From the NCBI GenBank assembly GCA_022648325.1, contig JALCMG010000019.1, positions 1-32,031 of the forward strand: 32,031 bases of DNA. The letters run 5' to 3'. Positions 24,379-31,997 of the stretch are shown here, piece by piece. How positions within the stretch are numbered: position 1 is the stretch's first letter; each line of letters begins with the position of its first letter. The notes under the pieces are model-generated. The model had not been told where the DNA came from. It did no database searches and was given only the letters and a program-made list of their open reading frames with translations. A program made the translations under genes and the position numbers. Origin of the DNA: Olsenella sp. (GTDB lineage Bacteria > Actinomycetota > Coriobacteriia > Coriobacteriales > Atopobiaceae).

Positions 24379-25200
24379 ATGTATAAGCTGGTTGCGAGTG
24401 ATATGGACGAGACCTTCCTCGCGCACGACCATAGCATTCCCAAGGCAAACGTCGACGCAATCAGGCGTATGCGGGAGCTGGGGGTGCTCTTCGTGCCCGC
24501 ATCGGGGAGGCCGTATTCCTCGATACTCGAGAGCTTCTCTTCTGCACCCGCCAACCTACTCGACGGCACCTACGTGATCTCGTTCAACGGCGGCACCATC
24601 AACCGCGCGGGCGATCCTTGCCCGATTGAGAGCAGCTCGCTTCCCTTCGATACCGTGCATGACCTCTTCGAACGGGGCAAGGCCTCCGACGTTGGCGTTC
24701 ACATTTACCAGTGCGATGGCACGGTGTGGGCGGCCAACCTGCCGGACGACGACAGGCGTTACCTTGATGGTCACATGGCCTATCAGGAGTTCGATGGTGT
24801 CTCAATCGACTTCCTGCGGGACGTGCCTCTAGCAAAAATTCTCTTTGTCCGACACGACCTCGCGTTTCTCCACAAGATGGCAGAGCAAATTGGCGAGGTG
24901 CTGGGGACCGCGTATACGTTCTCGTCCGGCAGATACCTGGAGTACATCCCGGAGGGCGTGGACAAAGGCCGCGGTCTGCGTTCCCTTGCGCGTATTGTCG
25001 GCGTTGACATAGCGGAGACCATCGCGGTGGGTGATTCCCTGAACGATCTGCCCATGATTGAGGCTGCCGGCATGGGGGTTGCTGTCTCCAACGCGACAGA
25101 TGGGATCGACGGCCTTGCGGGTTACACCGCCCATTCAAGCTGCGATGATGGTGTCCTTGCAGAAGTGGTCGAGAGGTTCATTGAGCCTCAGGAGTATTAG
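24379..25200 (+). CDS. Cof-type HAD-IIB phosphatase
   Basis: A 273-residue haloacid-dehalogenase hydrolase of the Cof (IIB) subfamily. The nucleophile and general acid are Asp8 and Asp10 in SDMDET, motif II is ASGRP (41-45), motif III Lys lies in EGVDKGRGL, and motif IV is GDSLNDLPM (218-226). Family members dephosphorylate sugar phosphates, flavin precursors or pyridoxal phosphate; the substrate here is not decidable. The Thr usually following the second Asp (DxDGT) reads DET. The ATG at 24379 follows AGGGGGG. Confidence 0.93.
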   Translation: MYKLVASDMDETFLAHDHSIPKANVDAIRRMRELGVLFVPASGRPYSSILESFSSAPANLLDGTYVISFNGGTINRAGDPCPIESSSLPFDTVHDLFERGKASDVGVHIYQCDGTVWAANLPDDDRRYLDGHMAYQEFDGVSIDFLRDVPLAKILFVRHDLAFLHKMAEQIGEVLGTAYTFSSGRYLEYIPEGVDKGRGLRSLARIVGVDIAETIAVGDSLNDLPMIEAAGMGVAVSNATDGIDGLAGYTAHSSCDDGVLAEVVERFIEPQEY

Positions 25201-25311
25201 CCCTGCGCTACAATGGCGGGGCCGTGGCGACTTGGGGCTGACGTTGCGGCGTGCGGCCGATGGGGCGTGTGGTAGTGGCGGACGCCCCGCACGGCTGAGA
25301 GGGCCTGGCAG

Positions 25312-26040
25312 ATGAAGCGCGCTAAGCAGACATCGGAATCAATTGAGCTGGCGGCGATTCTCGCATTCTCTGGCGGCCTCATGGACGCGTACTCGTACCT
25401 TGCGCGTGGGAAGGTTTTTGCAAACGCGCAAACCGGCAATATCCTGCTCTTTGGTGTGAACCTCGCCGACGGTGACGTTAACCGCGCACTTCACTACGCC
25501 GTGCCTGTGGTGGCATTTGCTGTTGGAATTGCCCTCGCGCACTCCCTCAAGATCTTCTCAAAGGAGCGTCACCTGCATTGGCGCCAGACAGCCCTTATTG
25601 TCGAGGTGGTTCTTCTCGTTGTCGTCTCGTTCATCCCCGATGACTTTAACCTTATTGCGAATAGCCTTACCTCGCTGGGTTGCGGCATTCAGGTCCAGGC
25701 GTTTAGGAAGCTTCACGGAAACGGCTTTGCCACAACCATGTGCATTGGCAATTTGCGTAGCGGCACCCAGAAGCTCGTTGACTATCTGCACGAGAGGGAT
25801 CGCGGCTACCTCGAGGGGTGCCTGCTTTACTACGGCGTAATTACCTGCTTTGCCATCGGCGCGATTGCGGGTAGCCGTGTCATAGGGGCGTTGGGACTGA
25901 AGGCGATCCTCGTGAGCCCCGCGTTGCTCCTGGTTGCGTTCTTTGTGATGTTCCATGATCGTGAGAAGCGTGCGCGTGAGCGCGCCGCCGCTGCGGCTGC
26001 GGCAGAGAGGGGGAAAACGAGCCTTCCAGCGTCGAAATGA
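25312..26040 (+). CDS. DUF1275 (YoaK-type) membrane protein
   Basis: A 242-residue membrane protein of the YoaK/DUF1275 family with about six hydrophobic segments. The signature GGLMDAYSYLARGKVFANAQTG near residue 20 and GCGIQVQAFRKLHGNGFATTMCIGN near 130 identify it. The family's role is unknown; a transport function is often supposed. The C-terminus is an Arg/Ala/Lys-rich cytoplasmic tail. GAGAGGG lies upstream of the ATG. TACAAT at 25208 could be a -10 element. The TGA stop is inside the hairpin at 26024-26048. Confidence 0.9.
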   Translation: MKRAKQTSESIELAAILAFSGGLMDAYSYLARGKVFANAQTGNILLFGVNLADGDVNRALHYAVPVVAFAVGIALAHSLKIFSKERHLHWRQTALIVEVVLLVVVSFIPDDFNLIANSLTSLGCGIQVQAFRKLHGNGFATTMCIGNLRSGTQKLVDYLHERDRGYLEGCLLYYGVITCFAIGAIAGSRVIGALGLKAILVSPALLLVAFFVMFHDREKRARERAAAAAAAERGKTSLPASK

Positions 26041-26048
26041 CGCTGGAA
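26024..26048 (+). terminator. Hairpin overlapping the DUF1275 stop codon
   Basis: TTCCAGCGTC (26024-26033) and GACGCTGGAA (26039-26048) form a perfect 10-bp stem with loop GAAAT. The TGA stop lies across the loop and the right arm. No T run follows, so it may block 3' exonucleases rather than end transcription. Confidence 0.5.
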
Positions 26049-26241
26049 CGATGGCTTTGGGCATGGGGATACCCCTTGTGGCCCTTCCGGTGACGGTAAT
26101 CCGCTGCGACCTGATGGAGTCTGCGGTTCTGGGTGCTGTCCCCGTACCACGCTACCTCCTTTTTGGGTAAACTAAGCGTTGCGGCCGAGAGCCGCCGTTC
26201 TTTGATAACGCGTATGGTGGCAGCGTCCCCGTTCCATCTCT

Positions 26242-26613
26242 GGGGGTGACTGGTTTCGACGGGGTGCGTCTGAGATGGGCAGCAGGCCGTGGTCTCCTCG
26301 CCACGTAAAACAGGGGAACCGTCAAATTGAATTGACGACAACTCTTCTTACGAGCCTCAGCTGGCTCTCGCTGCTTAGTCTTAACTAACCAGCGCGTCAA
26401 ACCGGGGGTTTCTCCCGCTCTTGGGGCGGCGTCATTCTAGGGAGATGCTCGCGCGGATGTGGTCGGTATGCCGCGCGCTAAGACCAAACCGGCTGGGAGG
26501 CCAAGCGCGGGCTACCGGGTGCGCGGCCTCCGAGACCTAACTGGCAGCTGAGCCTGGAGACACCTGTCAGGGACGTGCTTCGGACCGGAGTTCGATTCTC
26601 CGCACCTCCACCA
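26242..26613 (+). ncRNA. ssrA: Transfer-messenger RNA (tmRNA)
   Basis: tmRNA rescues ribosomes stalled on broken mRNA by acting as tRNA-Ala and then as a short message. The 5' end GGGGGTGACTGGTTTCGACGG and the 3' end GGAGTTCGATTCTCCGCACCTCCACCA (given in part: T arm TTCGATTC, acceptor CACCTCC, ACCA) form the tRNA-like part. GGGGGTG pairs with CACCTCC with one G-U. The tag frame is 26331-26378. The 3' CCA is encoded. The RNA is 372 nt, and a terminator follows at once. SmpB and RNase R are encoded within 7 kb upstream. Confidence 0.97.
26331..26378 (+). other. tmRNA tag-peptide reading frame
   Basis: The frame reads at most IDDNSSYEPQLALAA and ends in TAG. A stop triplet (tga) lies directly before the Ile codon, so the resume codon is that Ile or one of the following Asp codons. 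The ALAA end is the standard proteolysis signal; the PQL segment before it is not one I recognise from well-known tags. Confidence 0.85.
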
Positions 26614-26622
26614 ACCGTTTGG

Positions 26623-26656
26623 GAGCCCGGTGCATCAAGCACCGGGCTCTTCTGCT
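26623..26656 (+). terminator. Intrinsic terminator of ssrA
   Basis: GAGCCCGGTGC (26623-26633) and GCACCGGGCTC (26639-26649) form a perfect 11-bp stem with loop ATCAA, followed by TTCTGCTT. Confidence 0.9.
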
Positions 26657-26732
26657 TCTAACTTGCTATTTGCGGTGACAAGGCTGCGCCCTTGACCGGC
26701 GGCGTAGCGGTAGCCTGCCTCCAGCCCGATCT

Positions 26733-27455
26733 TTAAAGCTGGTCGCGCAGCGCTACGGTTGTGAACGAGAAGTGCTTGGGATGGTGCCGTGACTGTGTGT
26801 ACTCGAACATGATGCCGTCGTCGTTAAAGGTGTGGTTGGTAACCACGGCCACAAAGTCGTAACCGTCAAGGTCGATTGCCTCTCGGTCCGCCTTGAGTGC
26901 CTTCTCGGCGGTGAATGTGCGCCTGCTGGTGGTCACGCGCATCCCAAGGGTCCCCTCAATGTAGGCGTAGATTGAGTCTTCAGCGATTGCGGGCGTGAGG
27001 TTGGGCACGAGTTCAGTCAGGTACCAGTTGCGGTCGAGAATCGCCGCGTGTCCGTCGATGTAGCGCATGCGCTCTACGTGCGTAACATCGCTCCCCACGG
27101 GAAAACCACTCTCGCATGCGAAGGACTCGGTTACGGATGCATGCTCAATCGAGAGGACCTTGGTTATCGCGTGCAGACTGCTGCGCCTTGCGGCCTCTTT
27201 GAAAGTCTCGATGCCACCGATTTTAAAGGCTTCTCGCTCAACGGGGAGCCAAATCACACGGACGCCCTTACCGTTGATGGGCTGAACATAGCCGCCCTGT
27301 GCGAGCAGCCTAATGGCGCGGCGCACGGTATTGTGCGAGCACGTGTAATCCTTTGCGAGTTCCGATTCGGAAGGAAGAAAGGACTGGTAGGGATACTTAC
27401 CAGTTTCGATTTGCTCGAGAAGATCGTTGTAAATCCGATCGAAGATCGCCTTCAT
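26733..27455 (-). CDS. treR: GntR/HutC-family regulator of trehalose use, TreR-like
   Basis: A 240-residue regulator with an N-terminal GntR winged helix (FLPSESELAKDYTCSHNTVRRAIRLLAQGGYVQPINGKGVRV in blocks, about 26-67) and a C-terminal UTRA effector domain (VTHVERMRYIDG, then SIYAYIEGTLGM, FTAEKALKADREA). It is divergent from a trehalose PTS and phosphotrehalase gene, so it is almost certainly the local repressor, normally released by trehalose-6-phosphate. I chose ATG at 27455 because AGGAG lies just upstream; a longer frame to 27512 would run through the operator. Copies of its likely operator lie in front of this gene and of treP, so it also appears to control itself. Confidence 0.93.
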   Translation of the reverse strand: MKAIFDRIYNDLLEQIETGKYPYQSFLPSESELAKDYTCSHNTVRRAIRLLAQGGYVQPINGKGVRVIWLPVEREAFKIGGIETFKEAARRSSLHAITKVLSIEHASVTESFACESGFPVGSDVTHVERMRYIDGHAAILDRNWYLTELVPNLTPAIAEDSIYAYIEGTLGMRVTTSRRTFTAEKALKADREAIDLDGYDFVAVVTNHTFNDDGIMFEYTQSRHHPKHFSFTTVALRDQL

Positions 27456-27464
27456 GGCAATAGC

Positions 27465-27480
27465 TCCTATCTGAATAGGT
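27465..27480. promoter_or_regulatory. TreR operator copy 1 (treR side)
   Basis: TCCTATCTGAATAGGT matches the operator consensus ACCTATTCAAATAGGT at 12 of 16 positions. It lies 9 bases upstream of the treR start codon, where binding would block its own expression. Confidence 0.75.
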
Positions 27481-27678
27481 TTACATAAATGGTAATGGTA
27501 GTAACTGGACATTTGTTCTTCCCACCCACTTCAGACAAAACGCTCATCGCCCCGGAGCTACGTCGAACTTTCGTGCAAACCCCAAAGCAGGGCACGTAAG
27601 CCCTTCCCGCGAGTTCTGATAGCTCGACACCGTTTGCGATCGAGAATCTACCGCTTGTCGATAGGCATTATTTTCCAT

Positions 27679-27694
27679 ACCTATTCAAATAGGT
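27679..27694. promoter_or_regulatory. TreR operator copy 2
   Basis: ACCTATTCAAATAGGT: perfect 7-bp inverted arms around CA. Best copy of the operator. Confidence 0.88.
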
Positions 27695-27719
27695 TAGGCG
27701 TATCTTCTTCATAGAAGAA

Positions 27720-27735
27720 ACCTATTCAAATAGGG
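27720..27735. promoter_or_regulatory. TreR operator copy 3
   Basis: ACCTATTCAAATAGGG differs from copy 2 by one base and starts exactly 41 bp after it, close to four DNA turns, so two regulator dimers would sit on the same face of the helix. Confidence 0.87.
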
Positions 27736-27777
27736 TTTCGGAGAGAAGGGCGCAAGCCCCAGACAAGCGGAGGGGAC

Positions 27778-29799
27778 ATGGGAAAGTACAGGGAAGACGC
27801 GACAGAGCTTCTGAGGCTTGTCGGCGGGCGTGACAACATCGTGGCGGTCACACACTGCATGACTCGTATGCGCTTCGCACTGGCAGACCCTAGCAAGGCG
27901 GACGTGCCCGCAATCGAGGCGCTCAAGTCGGCCAAGGGCAGCTTCACCCAGGCGGGGCAGTTCCAGGTCATCATCGGCAACGATGTGGCTGACTTCTACG
28001 ACGATTTTGTCGCCGTCTCCGGTGTAAGCGAGGCCTCCAAGGCCGATGTCAAGGCTGCCGCAGTCGGCAACCAGAACCCTCTCCAGAAGGCTATGGGTGC
28101 CATCGCCGAGGTCTTCGCACCCCTCATCCCCGCCATCGTCACTGGCGGCCTCATCCTCGGTTTCCGCAACGTCCTGGGCGACATGCCCTACTTCGGGCCT
28201 GACGGCACCCAGACCCTTGCGAGCCTCTCCCAGTTCTGGACGGGCGTCTACAGCTTCCTGTGGCTCATCGGCGAGGCGGTGTTCCACCTCGGCATCCCGG
28301 TCGGCATCTGCTGGTCCATCACTAAGAAGATGGGCGGCACACCGATGCTCGGCATCGTGCTTGGCCTCACGCTCGTCTCAGGCCAGCTCATGAACGCCTA
28401 TAGCGTCCCGAGCGCAACGGCGGCCGACTGGGCGAAATACACCTGGGACTTTGGCTTTGCCCAGGTCCACATGATCGGCTACCAGTCGCAGGTCCTTCCT
28501 GCCATCCTTGCCGCTGTCTGCTTCAACTACTACGAGCGCTTCTTCAAGAAGATCTGCCCTGCCATCATCCAGATGATCGTCGTGCCCTTCTGCTCGCTTC
28601 TCCTCGGCGTCATGACCGCCCACTTCATCGTCGGCCCCATCGGCTGGGCAATCGGTACCTGGATCGGCGACGTGGTGATGGCTGGCATCTCCGGCGGCTT
28701 CCGTGTCGTCTTCGGCGCCATCTTCGGCGCAGTCTACGCTCCCCTCGTAATCACGGGCCTGCACCACATGACGAACGCCGTTGACCTCCAGCTCATCTCC
28801 CAGACCGGCGGCACCATGCTCTGGCCCATGATCGCCCTCTCCAACATAGCCCAGGGCTCCGCCGTCCTCGCCATGTGCGTTCTCCAGAAGAAGGATGAGG
28901 ATGCACAGCAGGTCAACATCCCCGCCTGCCTCTCCTGCTACCTCGGCGTAACCGAGCCCGCCATGTTCGGCGTCAACCTCAAGTACGTCTTCCCCTTCGT
29001 CTGCGGCATGATCGGCAGCTCCTGCGCCGCTATTGTCTGCACCGGGTTCTCCTGCACGGCCAACGCTATCGGCGTCGGCGGCCTGCCCGGCATCCTCTCG
29101 ATGCAGCCCCAGTCCATCCCGATGTATGCCGTCTGCATGGCCATCGCAGTTGTCGTGCCGTTCGCGCTCTGCTTCATCGTCGGCAGGCGCAAGGGGATTG
29201 ACAAGGGCATGGGCGTCGAGGGCATCACCCTCGATAGCTCCGATACCGCTGCTGCCGCCACCATCTCCGCCGGCATGTCCGGCTCTGCCGTCGGCGCCGC
29301 CGTTGCTGCTGCCGTGAGCTCTGAGACCGTGGACGAGCTTGTCGATGACGGCGAGATCGACACCGTGTCAACCGGCATGCTGATTCCGCTCGCCAAGGTT
29401 GATGACCAGGTGTTTGCTTCCGGCGCCATGGGCGAGGGCGTGGCCATCGAGCCGAGTGACGGCGAGGTTGTCGCCCCCTGCGATGCGGTCGTTACGGTCA
29501 TGATGGAGGAGACGGGCCACGCGGTCGGCCTCACCCTCAAGAATGGCCTCGAGCTCCTGATTCATATTGGGATCGACACGGTCGGGATGGCGGGTGACGG
29601 ATTCGACTGCCATGTCCGCAAGGGTGCCATCGTCCATCGAGGCGATCCGCTCGTGAGCTTCGACCGTGCCAAGGTCGCGGCGGCCGGCCACAAGGATACG
29701 ATCATGATGATCGTGACCGACAAGGGGCCCGCCGGAGATCTCGCCCTTGCCGAATCCGGACCAGTCGCGGCAGGAAAGACTCCGGTCATCAAGTACTAG
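27778..29799 (+). CDS. treP: Trehalose-type PTS EIIBCA
   Basis: A 673-residue fused PTS permease that imports and phosphorylates trehalose (to trehalose-6-phosphate). The order is EIIB (1-about 85, phosphocysteine Cys27 in VTHCMTRMRF), EIIC (about 105-470, with GLHHMTNAVDLQLI and LGVTEPAMFGVN) and EIIA (about 530-673). The phosphohistidine of EIIA is His596 in LLIHIGIDTV. An Ala-rich linker (TAAAATISAGMSGSAVGA) joins EIIC to EIIA. Many TreP proteins lack their own EIIA; here it is present, so no separate EIIA is needed. GGAGGGG lies before the ATG. The specificity is inferred from the phosphotrehalase and TreR-like neighbours; sucrose or other beta-glucoside types are less likely. Confidence 0.92.
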   Translation: MGKYREDATELLRLVGGRDNIVAVTHCMTRMRFALADPSKADVPAIEALKSAKGSFTQAGQFQVIIGNDVADFYDDFVAVSGVSEASKADVKAAAVGNQNPLQKAMGAIAEVFAPLIPAIVTGGLILGFRNVLGDMPYFGPDGTQTLASLSQFWTGVYSFLWLIGEAVFHLGIPVGICWSITKKMGGTPMLGIVLGLTLVSGQLMNAYSVPSATAADWAKYTWDFGFAQVHMIGYQSQVLPAILAAVCFNYYERFFKKICPAIIQMIVVPFCSLLLGVMTAHFIVGPIGWAIGTWIGDVVMAGISGGFRVVFGAIFGAVYAPLVITGLHHMTNAVDLQLISQTGGTMLWPMIALSNIAQGSAVLAMCVLQKKDEDAQQVNIPACLSCYLGVTEPAMFGVNLKYVFPFVCGMIGSSCAAIVCTGFSCTANAIGVGGLPGILSMQPQSIPMYAVCMAIAVVVPFALCFIVGRRKGIDKGMGVEGITLDSSDTAAAATISAGMSGSAVGAAVAAAVSSETVDELVDDGEIDTVSTGMLIPLAKVDDQVFASGAMGEGVAIEPSDGEVVAPCDAVVTVMMEETGHAVGLTLKNGLELLIHIGIDTVGMAGDGFDCHVRKGAIVHRGDPLVSFDRAKVAAAGHKDTIMMIVTDKGPAGDLALAESGPVAAGKTPVIKY

Positions 29800-29817
29800 C
29801 CACACCAGAGAGTTCTG

Positions 29818-29845
29818 GCCGGGGGCCCTGCTTGCGGTCCCTGGC
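29818..29845 (+). other. Intercistronic hairpin between treP and treC
   Basis: GCCGGGGGCC (29818-29827) pairs with GGTCCCTGGC (29836-29845) with two G-U pairs and an 8-base loop. No T run follows. It probably trims or stabilises the treP mRNA so that PTS and hydrolase are made in different amounts. Confidence 0.5.
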
Positions 29846-29890
29846 CCCATGCGGGGTAGCGAGAGGCTGCCTTACTAGGAGGGGGGCATC

Positions 29891-31582
29891 ATGCAGGACC
29901 GTGCGGAGCAGCTGGGGGACAAGGTCGTCTACCAGATCTATGTGCGCAGCTTCAATGATTCGAATGGCGATGGCATCGGTGACCTCAAAGGCATCACCGA
30001 GCGTCTGGACTACTTCAAGAGGCTCGGGGTCGACTACCTGTGGATTACGCCGTTTTTCGTCTCTCCGCAAAACGACAATGGCTACGATGTGGCCAACTAC
30101 CGTGAGGTCGACCCGATGTTCGGCACGATGGATGACTTTGGCGAGCTCTCCCGTGAGGCCCGCACACGGGGCATTGGCCTGATGCTGGACATGGTCTTCA
30201 ACCACACTTCGACGAGCCACCAGTGGTTCCAGAAGGCGCTAACGGGCGATCCCAAGTATCTCGCATACTACAAGTTCGTGGACGCTGCCCCAGGCGCTAC
30301 TGCCGACAACCCCGGCAAGCCTCCCACCAACTGGGTCTCGAAGTTTGGCGGCAATGCCTGGGAGTACGTGCCGAGCCTCAACAAGTGGTACCTGCACCTC
30401 TTCGACGTGAGCCAGGCAGACCTCAACTGGGACAATCCCGAAGTGCGCGCCGAGCTCGTGGATGTCGTGAAGTTTTGGAAGGCCAAGGGTGTCTCCGGCT
30501 TTCGCTTTGATGTCGTGAACCTCATCTCGAAGCCCGCTGTGCTCGAGGATGACGATGAGGGAGATGGCAGACGCTTCTATACGGATGGACCGCACGTCCA
30601 TGAGTACCTACAGGAGCTCGTCCGCGAGAGCGGTATTGATGGCATGGTGACGGTGGGGGAGATGAGCTCCACCTCCATCGAGAACTGTATTCGCTACTCC
30701 GCGCCGCAGTACCACGAGCTCTCTCAGACCTTCTCGTTCCACCACCTTAAGGTGGACTACCTCAACGGGGACAAGTGGGCACTCCAGGAGCCTGACATTC
30801 CTGCCCTGCGTAGCCTTCTTCGCGATTGGCAGGAGCAGATGACTGCAGGCGGAGGCTGGAATGCGCTCTTCTGGTCCAATCACGACCAGCCGCGCCCAAA
30901 CTCGCGCTTTGGGGACTGCTCCACCAAGGAGAGTTGGCGCCGCTCGAGCGAGCTGCTTGCCACCTGCACGCACCTCATGCGCGGCACGCCCTATATCTAC
31001 CAGGGCGAGGAGCTTGGGATGACAAACCCCGACTACACCTCCATCAGCCAGTACCGTGATGTAGAGTCGCTCAACTACTACCAAATCCTCCAGGATGAGG
31101 GGAAGACGCCCGAGGAGGCATTCCACACCGTGGCCGAGCGCTCCCGCGACGACGGTCGTACGCCCGTCCAGTGGGACGATACGCCCAATGCTGGCTTCAC
31201 GTCCGGGATTCCTTGGATTGGCATACCAGCCAACCATGTGACGATCAACGCGAAGGCTGAGGTGGGGGATTCCGATTCCGTTTGGAGCTTTTACCATAGG
31301 CTGATTGGCCTGCGCAAGTCGATGCCGGTCATCCAGAGGGGCGGCGTGCGCTTCCTGAGCGTCGCGAACGACAAGGCCGTCGCCTACGAGCGCACGCTTG
31401 AGGGCGCGGACCCCGCGCGCGTGGTCGTTGTCTGTAACTTCTCGGGTAACGAGACGTGCGCCCTCGGCGCTGGCAGCGTGGGCGGCGCTCACGCGCTCCT
31501 CGCCAACAGCGATGACTGGCGTGTCGAGGACGATGGTAGTCTCATTCTCGGGCCGTGGACAGCGGTGGCACTTGCCTGGTAG
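29891..31582 (+). CDS. treC: Trehalose-6-phosphate hydrolase (GH13)
   Basis: A 563-residue cytoplasmic GH13 hydrolase that splits trehalose-6-phosphate into glucose and glucose-6-phosphate. The nucleophile is Asp207 (GFRFDVVN), the acid/base Glu257 (VGEMSS) and the third acid Asp332 (SNHDQPR). The N-terminal VVYQIYVRSFNDSNGDGIGDLKGI and DMVFNHTS are typical of the oligo-1,6-glucosidase/phosphotrehalase group, and the PTS plus TreR context settles on phosphotrehalase. AGGAGGGGGG precedes the ATG. It lies 91 bases after treP and is in the same operon. Confidence 0.94.
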   Translation: MQDRAEQLGDKVVYQIYVRSFNDSNGDGIGDLKGITERLDYFKRLGVDYLWITPFFVSPQNDNGYDVANYREVDPMFGTMDDFGELSREARTRGIGLMLDMVFNHTSTSHQWFQKALTGDPKYLAYYKFVDAAPGATADNPGKPPTNWVSKFGGNAWEYVPSLNKWYLHLFDVSQADLNWDNPEVRAELVDVVKFWKAKGVSGFRFDVVNLISKPAVLEDDDEGDGRRFYTDGPHVHEYLQELVRESGIDGMVTVGEMSSTSIENCIRYSAPQYHELSQTFSFHHLKVDYLNGDKWALQEPDIPALRSLLRDWQEQMTAGGGWNALFWSNHDQPRPNSRFGDCSTKESWRRSSELLATCTHLMRGTPYIYQGEELGMTNPDYTSISQYRDVESLNYYQILQDEGKTPEEAFHTVAERSRDDGRTPVQWDDTPNAGFTSGIPWIGIPANHVTINAKAEVGDSDSVWSFYHRLIGLRKSMPVIQRGGVRFLSVANDKAVAYERTLEGADPARVVVVCNFSGNETCALGAGSVGGAHALLANSDDWRVEDDGSLILGPWTAVALAW

Positions 31583-31736
31583 TGGCCACGACGATTTGAC
31601 ATTCGGTTTTTCGCGCACGGGGCCGAGAAGGGCCTCCCCGCTGCATGGGGTGGTCCTTATCGTCGTCGCCAGCTGTCGTCCGGGTCGTCTGGCGTTGTGA
31701 TTCGTCTCGGTGCTTCCCAACGATACAAGCAGGGAA

Positions 31737-31758
31737 GTGCCAAGGCGTTTTTTGGCAC
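31737..31758. repeat. Inverted repeat GTGCCAA / TTGGCAC
   Basis: GTGCCAA (31737-31743) and TTGGCAC (31752-31758) are exact complements with an 8-base spacer ending in T's. It may be a weak terminator for treC, though the T's fall inside the loop and no T run follows, or an operator. Confidence 0.45.
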
Positions 31759-31873
31759 CATGGCCTAATATCGCAAGTCCATCGCCTCGGTGACCTACGA
31801 CAACAACGACGCGCGAAGTTTCTGCGGTTAGGAGGCTATTTCGACCGAGCCCGGCCTCCCATACCGCGTGAGA

Positions 31874-31895
31874 CGGGTTCAGCATGCTGAACCCG
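31874..31895. promoter_or_regulatory. Perfect 22-bp palindrome, candidate operator
   Basis: The arm CGGGTTCAGCA (31874-31884) is followed directly by its exact complement (31885-31895). It lies about 100 bases upstream of the zinc-ribbon gene and has no T run after it, so an operator or mRNA hairpin for that gene is more likely than a terminator. Confidence 0.6.
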
Positions 31896-31997
31896 CGATA
31901 CATTCTGGTGTTAAGGGCCTAGCCGCCGAGGCGCGCTTGCTCCCGGGGTCGGCCAATCATGCGTGGCGTGTTGTGGCCAGGAGGGGGGTGGTTTCAA

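Larger units (their letters stand above)
27456..27777. promoter_or_regulatory. Divergent trehalose control region
   Basis: This 322-base region between the regulator and the PTS gene has no gene. It holds three copies of the 16-bp operator described separately. A short inverted repeat TTCTTC-ATA-GAAGAA (27704-27718) lies between the last two. TATGTA on the minus strand near 27484-27489 may be a -10 for treR. No consensus promoter for treP could be fixed by eye. Confidence 0.7.
31583..31997. other. Non-coding gap with palindromes
   Basis: No convincing gene lies here. It holds a GTGCCAA...TTGGCAC inverted repeat (31737-31758) and a perfect 22-bp palindrome (31874-31895). Between them, an open stretch from 31769 to 31831 without a start codon translates to plausible protein (SIASVTYDNNDARSFCG, then TAG) and may be a gene remnant. 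TTGACA at 31596 has no matching -10. Confidence 0.6.

Noticed and set aside
25285..25311. CTGAGAG motif before the DUF1275 gene as a TPP riboswitch
   Set aside because: Only one short element is present; the second conserved thiamine-box segment and the required pairing are absent.
26182..26209. TTGCGG-16-TTTGAT as the ssrA promoter
   Set aside because: Spacing fits but the hexamers match consensus poorly, so it is not listed as a feature.
31596..31624. TTGACA as a promoter -35 after treC
   Set aside because: No -10-like hexamer lies 16-19 bases downstream; the region there is GC-rich.
30608..31903. 431-codon open frame opposite treC
   Set aside because: It is antisense to a GH13 gene with intact catalytic residues; no family similarity was recognised.
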